Source of the DNA: Candidatus Bandiella woodruffii
GTDB taxonomy: Bacteria > Pseudomonadota > Alphaproteobacteria > Rickettsiales > Midichloriaceae
NCBI RefSeq assembly: GCF_034359465.1
Contig: NZ_CP110820.1
Location: 543,501 to 607,500, forward strand
Direction of reading: 5' to 3'
DNA: 64,000 bases
The notes under the pieces are model-generated. The model made no database searches. It was not told the origin of the DNA and saw only the letters and a list, made by a program, of their open reading frames with translations. Shown here one piece after another: positions 30,558 through 40,549 of the stretch (position 1 is its first letter; each line of letters starts with the position of its first letter). The translations under genes and the position numbers were made by a program.

Positions 30558-31754
30558 TTATGTAAACATCTTATCAACTGTTTTTAATCCCATAATCAGC
30601 CTATCGGCATCATCCATATTGTTATATATACCTAATGAAATTCTTGCAGTTCCAGACACACCTAAAAAAGTCATCAATGGCTCTGCACAGTGATGCCCAG
30701 TCCTAATTGCAACCCCGCATTGGTCTAATACATCACCTATATCTGAATGGTGTGCACTTAGATGAACAACTGATATTATAGTGCTTTGGTCGCAATTACC
30801 TAATATTTTATAGTTTCCAAGTTCTGCAATTTTTGTTCTGATGTATTGAGCAAGCGTTACTTCTTCGTTCCAAAGGGCGGTTAAATCTATTGACTCTAAG
30901 TAGTCCAACACTGCTTTAAATGCGATTACCTCAGCGATTGCTGGGGTGCCTGCCTCGAATTTATTTGGGGGTTCTAAAAAAGTGCTCCGCTCAAATGCTA
31001 CATGTTTGATCATGGAGCCACCTGTTTGATAAGGAGGAATTTTCTTAAGTAAGTCACTTTTACCATAGAGTATTCCAACGCCGTTTGGGCCATATAGCTT
31101 ATGCGCCGAAAACACTAAAAAATCACAATCAAGATCAGCAACATCCACCTTCATATGCGCAATGGACTGACAGGCGTCAACAAGGACCCTTGCCCCCACT
31201 TTTTTTGCTAGTTGCACAATCTTTTTTATATCAACCACTGAACCAAGCACGTTTGACATCTGTGTAATTGCGATCAGTTTTGTTTTACTGGAAAGCAAAT
31301 CATCTAATGCATTGAATAGTACTTCTCCGTCTTTTGTGATTGGAATGATCTTTAGCACGGCTTTCTTCTTTTGGCATACCTGCTGCCAAGGCACAATGTT
31401 GGCATGGTGCTCCATTGCGGATATCAAAATCTCATCGTTCTCATCAATAAATTCATTGCCGAAAGAGTGGGCGGCTAAATTAATTGCCTCCGTAGCATTT
31501 TTTGTAAAAATTATGGTTTTTGCGGAGTCTGCGTTGATAAATTTTGCAACACTTTTTCTGGTTTCTTCAAAATCTTCAGTTGCTCTGGCACTCAAACCAT
31601 AAATCCCCCTATGAATATTGGCATATCCATGTGAGTAAAAATGATTAAGTGCATCAATCATTTGCTTGGGTTTTTGTGCGCTTGCTGCTGAATCAAAAAA
31701 AACTAATCCATCATTTTGGTTGAAAATGGGGAAATCTTTACGTACTGTACTCAT
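30558..31754 (-). CDS. sufS: SufS-type cysteine desulfurase
   Basis: PLP enzyme that takes sulfur from cysteine for Fe-S cluster assembly. Class V aminotransferase fold: MEHHANIVPWQ, VDACQSIAHMKVDVADLDCDFLVFSAHKLYGPNG with the PLP lysine, and the active-site Cys in the group II context RTGHHCAEPLM. The 398-residue length is typical of SufS. It is divergent from pccB with a 152-bp spacer. Confidence 0.94.
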   Translation of the reverse strand: MSTVRKDFPIFNQNDGLVFFDSAASAQKPKQMIDALNHFYSHGYANIHRGIYGLSARATEDFEETRKSVAKFINADSAKTIIFTKNATEAINLAAHSFGNEFIDENDEILISAMEHHANIVPWQQVCQKKKAVLKIIPITKDGEVLFNALDDLLSSKTKLIAITQMSNVLGSVVDIKKIVQLAKKVGARVLVDACQSIAHMKVDVADLDCDFLVFSAHKLYGPNGVGILYGKSDLLKKIPPYQTGGSMIKHVAFERSTFLEPPNKFEAGTPAIAEVIAFKAVLDYLESIDLTALWNEEVTLAQYIRTKIAELGNYKILGNCDQSTIISVVHLSAHHSDIGDVLDQCGVAIRTGHHCAEPLMTFLGVSGTARISLGIYNNMDDADRLIMGLKTVDKMFT

Positions 31755-31906
31755 AATTCAATTCTTTACGTCCAGATAGGTGTTCACTATAATTCTTAAA
31801 ACACATAAAGCATACAGTATATATATCAGGCAATCAAACATTGTCAAAGAGTCATTTTTTTACTAGTATGTGTGCAAAACTTGATTATTCATAAACATAA
31901 AACATT

Positions 31907-33445
31907 ATGCAACAGAAAAAAATAGATGAACAAATCAATAAAAAGATACAAGAAATAAGCTTAGGTGGTGGCCAAGACAAGGTGGATAGGCAGCATGGAT
32001 TGGGCAAATTAACTGCCAGAGAGAGAATAGAAATATTAATGGACCCAGACTCTTTTGAAGAAATGGATGCATTCGTTGAACACAGATGTCAGAATTTTGG
32101 AATGCAAAAAAAGGTTTTTCCTGGCGACGGTCTGATAGTTGGGCATGGAACCATTAATGGGAGGCTGGTCTTTGTATATAGTCAAGATTTCACAATTATT
32201 GGTGGTTCTTTAGGAGAGATGCATGCACAAAAAATTAATAAAGTACAGGACTTGGCATTAAAATTAAAGGCGCCCATTATAGGTATTAACGACTCAGGAG
32301 GGGCGAGAATTCAGGAGGGTGTTGACTCTCTTAAGGGGTATGGTGAGATTTTTCAAAGAAATGTAGATGCATCAGGAGTGATCCCACAAATCACCGTGAT
32401 TATGGGACCATGCGCTGGAGGCGCTGTTTATTCTCCGGCATTAACAGATTTTATCTTTATGGTTGACCAAACATCATATATGTATTTGACGGGTCCAGAT
32501 GTTGTAAAAACTGCTACGCATGAAGACGTTACTCATGAACAACTTGGAGGAGCTCAAACCCACATGACCAAAAGTGGAGTCAGTGACTATGTTGCAGAAA
32601 ATGACATAGAATGCTTACAAATGGTAAGAAAGCTTTTTGATTTTCTTCCATCTTCTAATGTTGCTGGGTTACCAATTTATAAAACACACGACCCGGCTGA
32701 TAGAATAGAAATGTCATTAGAAACTCTTGTGCCAGAAGACAAGGCAAAGCCGTACGATATGAAGCAGCTAATTGAGAAGGTGGTAGATGAAGGCGACTTT
32801 TTTGAAATAAAAGAAGGGTTTGCAAAAAACATAATTGTTGGATTTGCAAGATTTGAAGGGCGTCCGGTCGGTGTTGTTGCTAACCAACCACTGAATATCG
32901 CAGGATGTTTGGATATAGATTCGTCAGTCAAGGCTGCGAGATTCATCAGGTTTTGTGATGCATTTGGCATTCCTATAGTGACATTTATTGATGTGCCTGG
33001 ATTTTTACCTGGAACAGATCAAGAACATAAAGGAATCATAAAGCATGGTGCAAAATTACTATACGCATATGCTGAAGCTACTGTGCCAAAAATTAGTTTA
33101 ATCGTAAGAAAAGCTTATGGTGGAGCTTATATTGTGATGAATTCTAAGCATCTGAGAGGAGATGTAAATCTATCATGGTCCAATACCGAAATTGCTGTAA
33201 TGGGTGCCAAAGGTGCGGCACAAATCCTGTATAAGGGTCATGATGCATCTGCAGGTGGAAAAGATGAATGGATTGGTGAGTATGAGGAGAAGTTCGCCAC
33301 ACCTTTAGTTGCAGCCTCTAGGGGATATTTAGATGACATTATCAAACCGCACAGAACAAGATGGAGAATATGTAAGTACCTTTCTATGCTCGAGAATAAA
33401 AAGATAGATAAGCCTTGGAAAAAACACGATAACCTTCCTTTATAA
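31907..33445 (+). CDS. pccB: Propionyl-CoA carboxylase beta subunit
   Basis: Carboxyltransferase half of propionyl-CoA carboxylase. The sequence begins with a lysine/gln-rich helix and [22 protein letters not shown]. It has the acyl-CoA-side loops [35 protein letters not shown] and [16 protein letters not shown], and the C-terminal half with [35 protein letters not shown] and [13 protein letters not shown]. At 512 residues it is complete. It is followed after 26 bp by radC. Confidence 0.95.
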   Translation: MQQKKIDEQINKKIQEISLGGGQDKVDRQHGLGKLTARERIEILMDPDSFEEMDAFVEHRCQNFGMQKKVFPGDGLIVGHGTINGRLVFVYSQDFTIIGGSLGEMHAQKINKVQDLALKLKAPIIGINDSGGARIQEGVDSLKGYGEIFQRNVDASGVIPQITVIMGPCAGGAVYSPALTDFIFMVDQTSYMYLTGPDVVKTATHEDVTHEQLGGAQTHMTKSGVSDYVAENDIECLQMVRKLFDFLPSSNVAGLPIYKTHDPADRIEMSLETLVPEDKAKPYDMKQLIEKVVDEGDFFEIKEGFAKNIIVGFARFEGRPVGVVANQPLNIAGCLDIDSSVKAARFIRFCDAFGIPIVTFIDVPGFLPGTDQEHKGIIKHGAKLLYAYAEATVPKISLIVRKAYGGAYIVMNSKHLRGDVNLSWSNTEIAVMGAKGAAQILYKGHDASAGGKDEWIGEYEEKFATPLVAASRGYLDDIIKPHRTRWRICKYLSMLENKKIDKPWKKHDNLPL

Positions 33446-33471
33446 CATAATTTGGTTCAAAGGTTTGCGAT

Positions 33472-34167
33472 ATGATGGAAGATGATGAGACAAGATATGG
33501 ACACAGACAAAGACTAAATGAAAGGTTCCTCAAATCTCCAATAAGGACTGTGCCAGACTATGAAGTGTTGGAAATGTTGTTATTTTATGTGATCCCGATT
33601 AAGGATACCAAGTCCATAGCTAAAAACTTGTTGAGGAAATTTGGCAGTTTGATAGAAGTGTTGGATGCTGATCAGACGCAACTCATAGAAATTAAGGGTG
33701 TTGGGCAATCAGTTATTATTTATTTTAAGTTATTGAAAGATTTGTTCAGCCGTTTGCACATTCCAAGTGATTTAGAAAAAAAGTTCTACATATTGAATAA
33801 CTGGGGGTCGGTAATCAACTACTGCAATTTGACCATGGGGTTTCAAAAAACAGAAAGTTTTAAAATACTGTACTTAAATGCAAAAAACATATTGATTCAT
33901 GAAGAGGTGATTGATTACGGTACAGTTGACAGAATTGCGATTCATCCGAGGGAAATAGTCAAGAGCGCGTTAACAGTAGGAGCTTCTGCGTTAATTTTAG
34001 TGCATAACCACCCAAGCGGTGATGTTTCACCTTCTAAACAAGATATTGAACTTACTAACACAATAGCAACAGCATTAAGGTCCATAAATGTTACAATACA
34101 TGACCATATAATAGTCTCGCGCAACGATTATTATTCTTTTAAAACCAATAACTTAATTAAAACCTGA
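33472..34167 (+). CDS. radC: RadC family JAB-domain protein
   Basis: The 231-residue protein has an N-terminal helix-hairpin-helix region (IEIKGVGQSVII) and a C-terminal JAB1/MPN metalloprotease-like domain with LILVHNHPSGDVSPSKQD, the HxHx7-10D metal motif. The in vivo role of RadC proteins is unsettled despite the name. The stop overlaps the pth start by one base (ATGA). Confidence 0.92.
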   Translation: MMEDDETRYGHRQRLNERFLKSPIRTVPDYEVLEMLLFYVIPIKDTKSIAKNLLRKFGSLIEVLDADQTQLIEIKGVGQSVIIYFKLLKDLFSRLHIPSDLEKKFYILNNWGSVINYCNLTMGFQKTESFKILYLNAKNILIHEEVIDYGTVDRIAIHPREIVKSALTVGASALILVHNHPSGDVSPSKQDIELTNTIATALRSINVTIHDHIIVSRNDYYSFKTNNLIKT

Positions 34168-34763
34168 TGAAACTATTAGTTGGGCTGGGCAATCCTGGCG
34201 TTAAATATCAAGATAATAGACATAATATTGGTTTCAAAGCAATTGAGGCTATTGCAAATCGATATGGTAATCCTAACTTTCAAGATAAGTTTGATGGGCA
34301 GGTGGCTAAAATTCGAATAGAAAACAAACAAAAGACGATGCCTTTTAATGGGCAGGTGATATTGTTTATGCCCATGACTTATATGAATAACTCTGGCATT
34401 CCTCTGAGCAAAGTAGTGAATTTTTACAAAATTCTTATCAATGATATTTATGTAATACATGATGATCTGGACCTTGAAGTGGGGCGCATTAAGATCAAAC
34501 AAGGAGGGGGTAACTCAGGCCATAACGGGCTGTTTTCAATCGATAGTTATGTTGGCAAAATGTATAACAAGGTGAGGGTTGGGATAGGACGTCCAGAAAT
34601 TAAAGCCATGGTATCCAATTATGTTCTGAGCGACTTCACAAACCATGAGTCCGAAGAAATGCAGGTGGTACTGAATTTTATCGCCGATAAATTGCCGGAG
34701 TTGCTAAACGGAGAGTTTGTAAATTTAATGAACCTTTTCGCACTACACATGCATAAGTTATGA
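34167..34763 (+). CDS. pth: Peptidyl-tRNA hydrolase
   Basis: Releases peptides from peptidyl-tRNA that has dropped off ribosomes. Signatures: LLVGLGNPGVKYQDNRHNIGF at the N-terminus with the catalytic His, MTYMNNSG, IHDDLDLEVGRIKIKQGGGNSGHNGL, and VRVGIGRPE. The 198 residues are the normal length. Translationally coupled to radC through an ATGA overlap. Confidence 0.95.
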   Translation: MKLLVGLGNPGVKYQDNRHNIGFKAIEAIANRYGNPNFQDKFDGQVAKIRIENKQKTMPFNGQVILFMPMTYMNNSGIPLSKVVNFYKILINDIYVIHDDLDLEVGRIKIKQGGGNSGHNGLFSIDSYVGKMYNKVRVGIGRPEIKAMVSNYVLSDFTNHESEEMQVVLNFIADKLPELLNGEFVNLMNLFALHMHKL

Positions 34764-34765
34764 AT

Positions 34766-35659
34766 CTAACTAGGAGTTGAGAGCATTCTTAATTTATCAG
34801 AGGCACACTTGAAGAACAATCTGGAGAAATTATAGTTAAACTCCGCTCCAAAAATAAAAATTATGCTACAAAAGTAAAAATACAATAAAGATATAATAAC
34901 GCCAACTATACTCCCATATATTACATTCAATTGTGAGAAGGTTCTTAAATAATACTTAAACAAGTAAGTGAATGCAATCCAGGCCAAAATAACACATATG
35001 GTACCAGGGATGGTATGGGAGAATTTTTGTTTTTTATTTGGTAGAAAAAAGTATAGGAATGAGATGAAAAAGCAACCGTAAAAAATAATTACAGCATCTC
35101 GGAAAAACCTCGTCTCGTTTTCAAAGACAATGTAGCAAGAGGAGTTTTTTAAACCAACGTATGTGGCAAAGTCTGATATTAATGATGGGAAAACACCAAA
35201 CACAAACATCACGGATATGCTCATAAAAATAATGAGCATAAATTCTATTATACTTATAAACCTTCTAAACAAGTAAGATGGCGGCTTTGCAACCCTGTTG
35301 GCCTTGTTTAATATGGTGCGTATGGCTTCGAATATGGAAGAGGCAGTCCAAATCGCGCTTACAATAGCGAATGTTAGTAAACTATTAGGAGGTGCGTTGG
35401 TGATCTCTTTGATTCTTGGCTTTAAAACGGCAACTAAATCGTCAATTGTATTATCGAGTATAAAATCAATTATATATTCAAATAAATTCGTTGGACCAAA
35501 TAGCGTTACAATAGCCATAAGAAAAAATAAGAATGGAAATACTGCAAGCATCAATAAAAATGCAAGATATCCTGCGTGTTCCGCACCATCATGCTCTGCA
35601 GTGTCTGCAATTGATTTATATATGCAAAGACAAAATTTCTTATAGCACTTCATTTGCAA
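34766..35659 (-). CDS. yihY: YihY/virulence factor BrkB family inner-membrane protein
   Basis: A 297-residue integral membrane protein with about six hydrophobic segments (for example LAFLLMLAVFPFLFFLMAIVTLF, FMLIIFMSISVMFVFGVFPSLI and IVGVIISLLYFYFCSIIFIFGAEFNY). The AGYLAFLLMLAVFPFLFFL start and the GSIVGVIISLLYFY...GAEFN end are typical of the BrkB/YihY family, earlier misnamed ribonuclease BN. Its start overlaps the folD 3' end by 20 bp, so folD and yihY are probably one transcript. Confidence 0.85.
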   Translation of the reverse strand: MQMKCYKKFCLCIYKSIADTAEHDGAEHAGYLAFLLMLAVFPFLFFLMAIVTLFGPTNLFEYIIDFILDNTIDDLVAVLKPRIKEITNAPPNSLLTFAIVSAIWTASSIFEAIRTILNKANRVAKPPSYLFRRFISIIEFMLIIFMSISVMFVFGVFPSLISDFATYVGLKNSSCYIVFENETRFFRDAVIIFYGCFFISFLYFFLPNKKQKFSHTIPGTICVILAWIAFTYLFKYYLRTFSQLNVIYGSIVGVIISLLYFYFCSIIFIFGAEFNYNFSRLFFKCASDKLRMLSTPS

Positions 35660-36524
35660 TCCAACTTAAGTCCAAGTTGTTTTGAAGATAACATAGTTTT
35701 AATGCATTTAACATCAAATTGGCAACAGTCAGGGGACCAATTCCTCCCGGGACTGGTGTGATGTGTGAAGATTTGGTCTTTACATTCTCAAAATCAACAT
35801 CACCAGTTAGCTTGTCATCATACCTATTGATCCCAACATCCACAACAAAACAACCTTCCTTGATCCAATCTGTTTTAACTAATAATGGTACTCCGACTGC
35901 GGCTATTAATATATCTGCAGTTTGGCATTCTTGCTTTAAATTCACGGTTTTTGAATGGGTGAGTGTGACAGTACAACTTTCTTTGATTAAAATTGATGCC
36001 ATGGGTCTGCCTACAATGACAGAGCGTCCTATAATTACCGCTTTTTTACCAGATAAATCGTTCCCCAGATATTTTTTGAGGACATGTAATATCCCCTGAG
36101 GGGTGCAGGGCAATATATTGGTATTCCAATGGTTTAGCAGACCTGTATTATAGATACCAAAGCCATCTATGTCTTTTTTGTAATCTATAAGTTCGAATAC
36201 AATATTTGGGTTCAACCCAGTGGGTAGTGGCAATTGTACAAGAATTCCTGTGACTTCTTTGTCCTGATTCAAGCCTTTTATCACCGTGGATAACTCTTGA
36301 TTGCTAATTTCATGCCTCAGTCGTATAAGTTGAGCACCTATGCCAACACGTTCTGCAGCTTCTAGCTTTGCTCTAACATAGATTTCACTTGCGGTGTTGT
36401 TGCCAACTAATACCGTGGCAATGTTTGGTTGGATGTTTAAATTGGTTTTGAGTTCCAGTACTTTGCTTTCAACTTTTTGCAAAATTTCTTTCGCTATCGT
36501 TTTTCCGTCTATTATATACGGCAT
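35640..36524 (-). CDS. folD: Bifunctional methylenetetrahydrofolate dehydrogenase/cyclohydrolase
   Basis: Interconverts methylene-, methenyl- and formyl-tetrahydrofolate. Motifs: IIDGKTIAKEIL, the active-site-region YVRAKLEAAERVGI, GILVQLPLP, KDIDGFGIYNTG, KKAVIIGRSVIVGRPMA (NADP site) and PGGIGPLTVANLMLN. I placed the start at ATG 36524 (294 residues) instead of a longer upstream frame. A strong Shine-Dalgarno GGAGG at 36536-36540 precedes this ATG and lies inside the end of the upstream reductase gene. Confidence 0.95.
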   Translation of the reverse strand: MPYIIDGKTIAKEILQKVESKVLELKTNLNIQPNIATVLVGNNTASEIYVRAKLEAAERVGIGAQLIRLRHEISNQELSTVIKGLNQDKEVTGILVQLPLPTGLNPNIVFELIDYKKDIDGFGIYNTGLLNHWNTNILPCTPQGILHVLKKYLGNDLSGKKAVIIGRSVIVGRPMASILIKESCTVTLTHSKTVNLKQECQTADILIAAVGVPLLVKTDWIKEGCFVVDVGINRYDDKLTGDVDFENVKTKSSHITPVPGGIGPLTVANLMLNALKLCYLQNNLDLSWIANEVL

Positions 36525-36528
36525 ATTT

Positions 36529-37536
36529 TTATTTACCTCCTGGCAACCCTTTAGTTGTGGAATGCTCGAAGTGCAGAGGAACTTCAGGTCTAATGATTGT
36601 ATATGCACTATGGCATGCCCTGGCCCCTTCTGCAAAGCCAGTTAATATTAATTTTAGCTTACCTGGATAGTTGCATATATCTCCCACAGCGAATACCCCA
36701 GTTAGATTGGTTTGCATAGTTGATGGGTCCACCTCTATGTATTTGTTCTTAATCGACAAACCCCAATTGTTGATGCATCCGATGTTCATTGACATGCCAA
36801 AAAATGCCAGTAAGTATTCAGATTTAAGCGAGATTAACTCGTTATCCAAGTTCTTTACTATAATAGAGCTAAGCCTGCCATTTGCACCTTCAAGGGTTTC
36901 TAGCTGGTATGGTGTGATGATTTCTATTTTCTTTAAATCACGTAATTCGTTCATTTCTGCAACGGTTTTTGGAGCTGCTCTAAAATCTGGTCTTCTGTGT
37001 ATTATATAGACTTTTTTGGCTATACCTTTCGCCAACACAATTGCCCAATCCAATGCAGAATCTCCACCTCCTGCGATGGTAACAACTTTGTCTTTAAAAA
37101 GATCGGTGTTTGCCACATGATAAAACACAGTGGTGTTCTCGTATTGATCTATGTTTTTTAATGGTGGCTTTCTCACATCAAAGGAGCCACCTCCAGCAGC
37201 TATAATTATAACTTTTGCACGGATTGTATTCTTATGTGACGTTAACAACCAATGCTCAGCCTCTTTTTTGATATCTAAGCATTGTTCATCTAAAAAATAT
37301 TGAGGATTGAATGGGGCAGCTTGCTTCTTTAAGTTATCAACCAGTTCTTGTGCGTTAATGTTATGGAATCCCGGAATATCATATATGGGTTTTTGTGGGT
37401 ATAAAGCGCTACATTGCCCGCCAACAAAACCTAAAGTTTCAACCACGCACACCTTCAAACCAAGCATCCCTGCCTGAAAAACAGTGAATAAACCTACAGG
37501 TCCAGCTCCTATAATCGCAATATCGTATATGTTCAA
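36529..37536 (-). CDS. Ferredoxin-NADP reductase (thioredoxin-reductase-like type)
   Basis: Two-dinucleotide-binding flavoprotein of 335 residues. FAD motif IIGAGPVGLF at the N-terminus, GGQCSALYPQKPIYDIPG, the NADPH motif TIAGGGDSALDWAIVL, and TGVFAVGDICNYPGKLKLILTGFAEGA near the end. The CxxC pair of true thioredoxin reductases is absent (GGGDSALDW stands there), which points to the bacterial TrxR-like FNR group. The stop is 4 bp before the folD start, so folD is likely translationally coupled. Confidence 0.88.
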   Translation of the reverse strand: MNIYDIAIIGAGPVGLFTVFQAGMLGLKVCVVETLGFVGGQCSALYPQKPIYDIPGFHNINAQELVDNLKKQAAPFNPQYFLDEQCLDIKKEAEHWLLTSHKNTIRAKVIIIAAGGGSFDVRKPPLKNIDQYENTTVFYHVANTDLFKDKVVTIAGGGDSALDWAIVLAKGIAKKVYIIHRRPDFRAAPKTVAEMNELRDLKKIEIITPYQLETLEGANGRLSSIIVKNLDNELISLKSEYLLAFFGMSMNIGCINNWGLSIKNKYIEVDPSTMQTNLTGVFAVGDICNYPGKLKLILTGFAEGARACHSAYTIIRPEVPLHFEHSTTKGLPGGK

Positions 37537-37722
37537 AATGCAAGAAGTGATTTGATAAAGTTAGCTACGAATATCATGGTTAAAGCACTTTTTCAATTAA
37601 TTAATTAATTATAGTTGCGGGAGAACGTGGCTATAAAAAACCACCCAACTTAGAGTTAAAAATATTTCCAAATATTTCTAAAAAGTATTTGACATGATGA
37701 GAAATATCAATATCACTCGCAC

Positions 37723-37728
37723 TATAAT
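37723..37728 (+). promoter_or_regulatory. Candidate -10 box
   Basis: A perfect TATAAT lies 19 bp upstream of ATG 37748. No good -35 at 16-18 bp spacing is visible; a TTGACA at 37689 is 28 bp away. The position supports starting the next gene at 37748. Confidence 0.35.
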
Positions 37729-37747
37729 TTGTGTGTGTGAAATAATT

Positions 37748-38240
37748 ATGACTGATTTTAATGTTACCTCTATATCTGCTAATTCAACAACATATGTTAA
37801 TCCCATCTTAGTTGATGATGTTGTTTTGCCTCCTAAAAAAGATGATTCTGTAGATACTGCAGAAGTAAGTAAGTTGTATAACCTACCTTTTGTTGAACGT
37901 TTTTTTAAAGCTAATCAAAGTTACAATGAGTTAGTGGCAAAAGTGTCCAGAGGTGAATCAATCGAGAAAAAAGAGTTGTCCGCAATTGCTGGAGATCAGA
38001 ATTTTTTTGATCATCTATTGCTTAAAGCAGCCTTTGCTCATAATGCAAATCTAGGAAATCTGGATGTGTTTTTAAATGCTAAGCAAAATAACGGAGGTTT
38101 TGCGGTTTTTGCAAAATATGGATTGTATTTACTAAGGGAGCTTGTGGGTAATTTTTACTCTCACTTTGAGCATGACCATTCTGCAGTTGATGCTGTCGCT
38201 GTAAAGGCGTGTGGGGTGCCAAAATTAATATTCCCTTATT
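37748..38240 (+). pseudogene. Unidentified gene, 5' part, truncated by a type A element
   Basis: The frame from ATG 37748 reads MTDFNVTSISANSTTYVNPI for about 164 residues to GVPKLIFPY, then runs into the type A left end. It is mostly acidic and helical, with no signal peptide or membrane segment that I can see. I do not recognise a family. An upstream in-frame ATG at 37694 would add 18 residues, but the TATAAT at 37723 argues for the shorter start. The missing 3' part is not on the other side of the IS, which shows a LysR fragment instead. Confidence 0.6.
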
Positions 38241-39027
38241 GGGAGTGTTGCCATAAGATAGATAAGATGCTAAAATGAATATAGCGAGCAACAAAGAAAA
38301 TAGAAATATGAATACAGAGTGTAAAAAATGCAGTAGCAGTAAATACGTTAAGAATGGTAATATTAGGGGTATGCAAAGGTATAAATGCAAAGAGTGTGGA
38401 TGTAATTTTACAAGCACTAAATTAAGAGGCTGTTCGCCAGAGATGAAGGCTCTGGCAGTGTTATTGTACAGCATGGGAAAAAGTAGCTTTAGATGGCTAG
38501 GGAAATTATTTAAAGTAGCTCATACTAGCGTATATAAGTGGATAATACTGTATGCTAAAAAGATACCAAGACCAACAGTGCCGGAAGAATTGAGAGAAGT
38601 TGAAATAGATGAGATGTGGCATTTTGTAGATTCAAAAAAAACAAATTATGGATATGGAAAGCCTATAGTAGGGAGCTCAAGAGAGTTGTTGCCTGGGTGG
38701 TTGGTAAGCGTAACGTTACAACCTTTAGAAAATTGTGGAAAATCATAAGTAGAGATAATTGCACTTATTACACAGACGATTGGTCTGTTTATTCAGAGGT
38801 TATACCTCGCCATCAACATGTTGTTGGCAAACAACATACACTCTCAATTGAGTCCAATAACTCAAACACAAGGCACAGAATTGCAAGAATGACCAGAAAA
38901 ACAAAGGTAGTTTCAAAATCTGAAGAAGTTGTCGATCTTACGATTAAGCTCTGGGTACATTTTGAGGATAACAATAATTTCCTAAGTGAGCAGGGCAATT
39001 TTATATCTATCTTTGGCTAACACTCTG
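38241..39027 (+). mobile_element. Type A IS1-like element, copy 5 (787 bp)
   Basis: Complete element. Flanks TCCCTTATT (left) and TGCGATTT (right) share no 8-bp duplication, and the flanking genes are unrelated. This indicates recombination with another copy or an adjacent deletion. Confidence 0.9.
38275..39020 (+). CDS. IS1-family transposase (type A copy 5)
   Basis: InsA-like frame 38275-38748 and InsB-like frame ending at 39020, A8 frameshift tract intact and all DDE residues present. Virtually identical to copy 2, including NCTYYTDDW and LWVHFEDN. Confidence 0.82.
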
Positions 39028-39510
39028 TGCGATTTAACCCTTAATCTTTTTGAAAAATTTAAAAATAAGATTTTCGATATAGTTTTGGTTAAAATGAATC
39101 GCCCCGAAGATTTCCCAAATGGATTTGATGTATGGTCTGAACCACTCAAATGGGTTGGTGATGTCAACCTATTATCTTCTAATAAACCGATACCGCTAGT
39201 TCTCTCTCCACAACCTTGTGTTTATCGTAGAGCCGCTATAGATGCTCTTGAAAAAGCTGGACGTTCTTGGCGTTTAGTTTTTTCAAGTACAAGTTATACA
39301 AGTAGTGTTGCTGCTGTAAAAGCTGGTATGGGTATTACAGTCATGCCAAGCACTATGATTTCAGATGAGCTTATGGAGATAGAATCAAAATACATGCCTA
39401 ATCTTCCTGATACGCATGTTTCTTTACTAAAACAAAAAGCAGATAATAACATCATTAATACATTAGAAGGTTTTATACTAAAAAAATTACGACACCTCAC
39501 AGCTAAATAA
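39028..39510 (+). pseudogene. 3' fragment of a LysR-type regulator
   Basis: The last 160 residues are the effector-binding domain of a LysR-family transcription factor: FDIVLVKMNRPEDFPNGFDVWSEPLKWVG, PIPLVLSPQPCVYRRAAIDALEKAGRSWRLVFSSTS, and VKAGMGITVMPSTMI. The N-terminal helix-turn-helix half is gone, replaced by the type A element. An in-frame GTG inside the IS tail could start a 174-residue fusion, but it would not bind DNA. LysR regulators are uncommon in reduced intracellular genomes. Confidence 0.8.
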
Positions 39511-39607
39511 TTCGCCCTGTTCATGCCAGAGGCTGGGGATGTTTTGCATGGGGTCTGCGAGTTTCATATTGTGTGGTTAATGCCCTAAAAAATCTCTTTT
39601 TCAAGTT

Positions 39608-39686
39608 ATCGGAGTATACGTAACGAAATGCCAAATCCGAAGTATGACGACGCCAATTTTTCAAGTTATTGGAGTATATATGATAT
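39608..39686. repeat. Intergenic palindromic repeat, partial
   Basis: AAGTTATCGGAGTATACGTA ends one truncated unit. ACGAAATGCCAAATCCGAAG, TATGACGACGCCAATTTTTC and AAGTTATTGGAGTATAT form the terminal part of another. The middle of the long form is missing. Confidence 0.65.
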
Positions 39687-39731
39687 CCTATAGAAGCAAA
39701 AAGTGAATATTATTCAAGAGGAACCATCATG

Positions 39732-40547
39732 TTATAGCTTTTTATTGACCTCAGCAAAATTTAAAGAACGTATAAAGTCCCTAAGTTCTTGCCTTGCAGT
39801 TACAACAGAGGGGTTCATTTGGATTTTACTGTTGCTCTTTTTAGTATCAAGCAACGTCAAACCGTGCAAGAACAATTCTTTAAATATCACCCTATCACCA
39901 AAGCCCGGAGCTATAGAAAATCCAAGTCTTTTGCCAAGATGAGTGATGGCGGTTTCTACATTTCTTTTGTTAATAACATCTATGGAGGAAAGTCTATTTC
40001 TTACTACAATCCAATTTATTTCTTCTTTCTTTCTTAAAGCCCTATGTTTTTTTTGTTCCCAAACCATTGCGCTATATATTCCAGGAATGGCATTTGCATA
40101 ATTTTTAGGGTCAACTTTACCCAACAAATCAACATCAACAAAGCTATCATTAATTGGTGTGATAATTGTATTAGCTAAGTAATGAGCATGTCTGTTTAAA
40201 ATATTGTCATTGCCCGGAGTGTCAATAACGATAAAATCGTATTCGGTATTGATTTTTGTTATCAAATTTTCCAATTCCTCTATATCTTTCTGGGTATACT
40301 CAATGCTATTATTTATATTATAGTCCTCGGCTATTTTAAAGTGCGCGGATTGCAACAGTGTTAGTTTCTCATTTTCAATGGTTTTCTTCCTATTGTCTAT
40401 ATACCTAGTAAGAGAAGCCTGTCGTAAATCTATGTCCAGTGTTGCCACTTTGAAGCCTAAATCCAAAAGTGCCACTATCAAATGCATTGCGGTAGTGGTT
40501 TTGCCAGACCCCCCTTTTTCATTTCCAAATAAAACAATATGTGCCAT
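39732..40547 (-). CDS. mipZ: MipZ-like ParA-family ATPase
   Basis: A deviant Walker A GNEKGGSGKTT at residues 7-17, TLDIDLRQASLTRYIDNR, and FIVIDTPGNDN define a ParA/MinD-type ATPase. The RQASLTRYIDNR segment and the C-terminal GFGDRVIFKELFLHGLTLLD resemble alphaproteobacterial MipZ, which places the FtsZ ring by forming a polar gradient with ParB. The 271-residue length fits. It follows hisS by 2 bp on the same strand. Confidence 0.85.
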   Translation of the reverse strand: MAHIVLFGNEKGGSGKTTTAMHLIVALLDLGFKVATLDIDLRQASLTRYIDNRKKTIENEKLTLLQSAHFKIAEDYNINNSIEYTQKDIEELENLITKINTEYDFIVIDTPGNDNILNRHAHYLANTIITPINDSFVDVDLLGKVDPKNYANAIPGIYSAMVWEQKKHRALRKKEEINWIVVRNRLSSIDVINKRNVETAITHLGKRLGFSIAPGFGDRVIFKELFLHGLTLLDTKKSNSKIQMNPSVVTARQELRDFIRSLNFAEVNKKL

Positions 40548-40549
40548 TT

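Noticed and set aside
36525..36635. Longer N-terminus for folD (start at 36635)
   Set aside because: The extension overlaps the upstream reductase C-terminus and has no FolD similarity. ATG 36524 has a clear GGAGG at the right distance.
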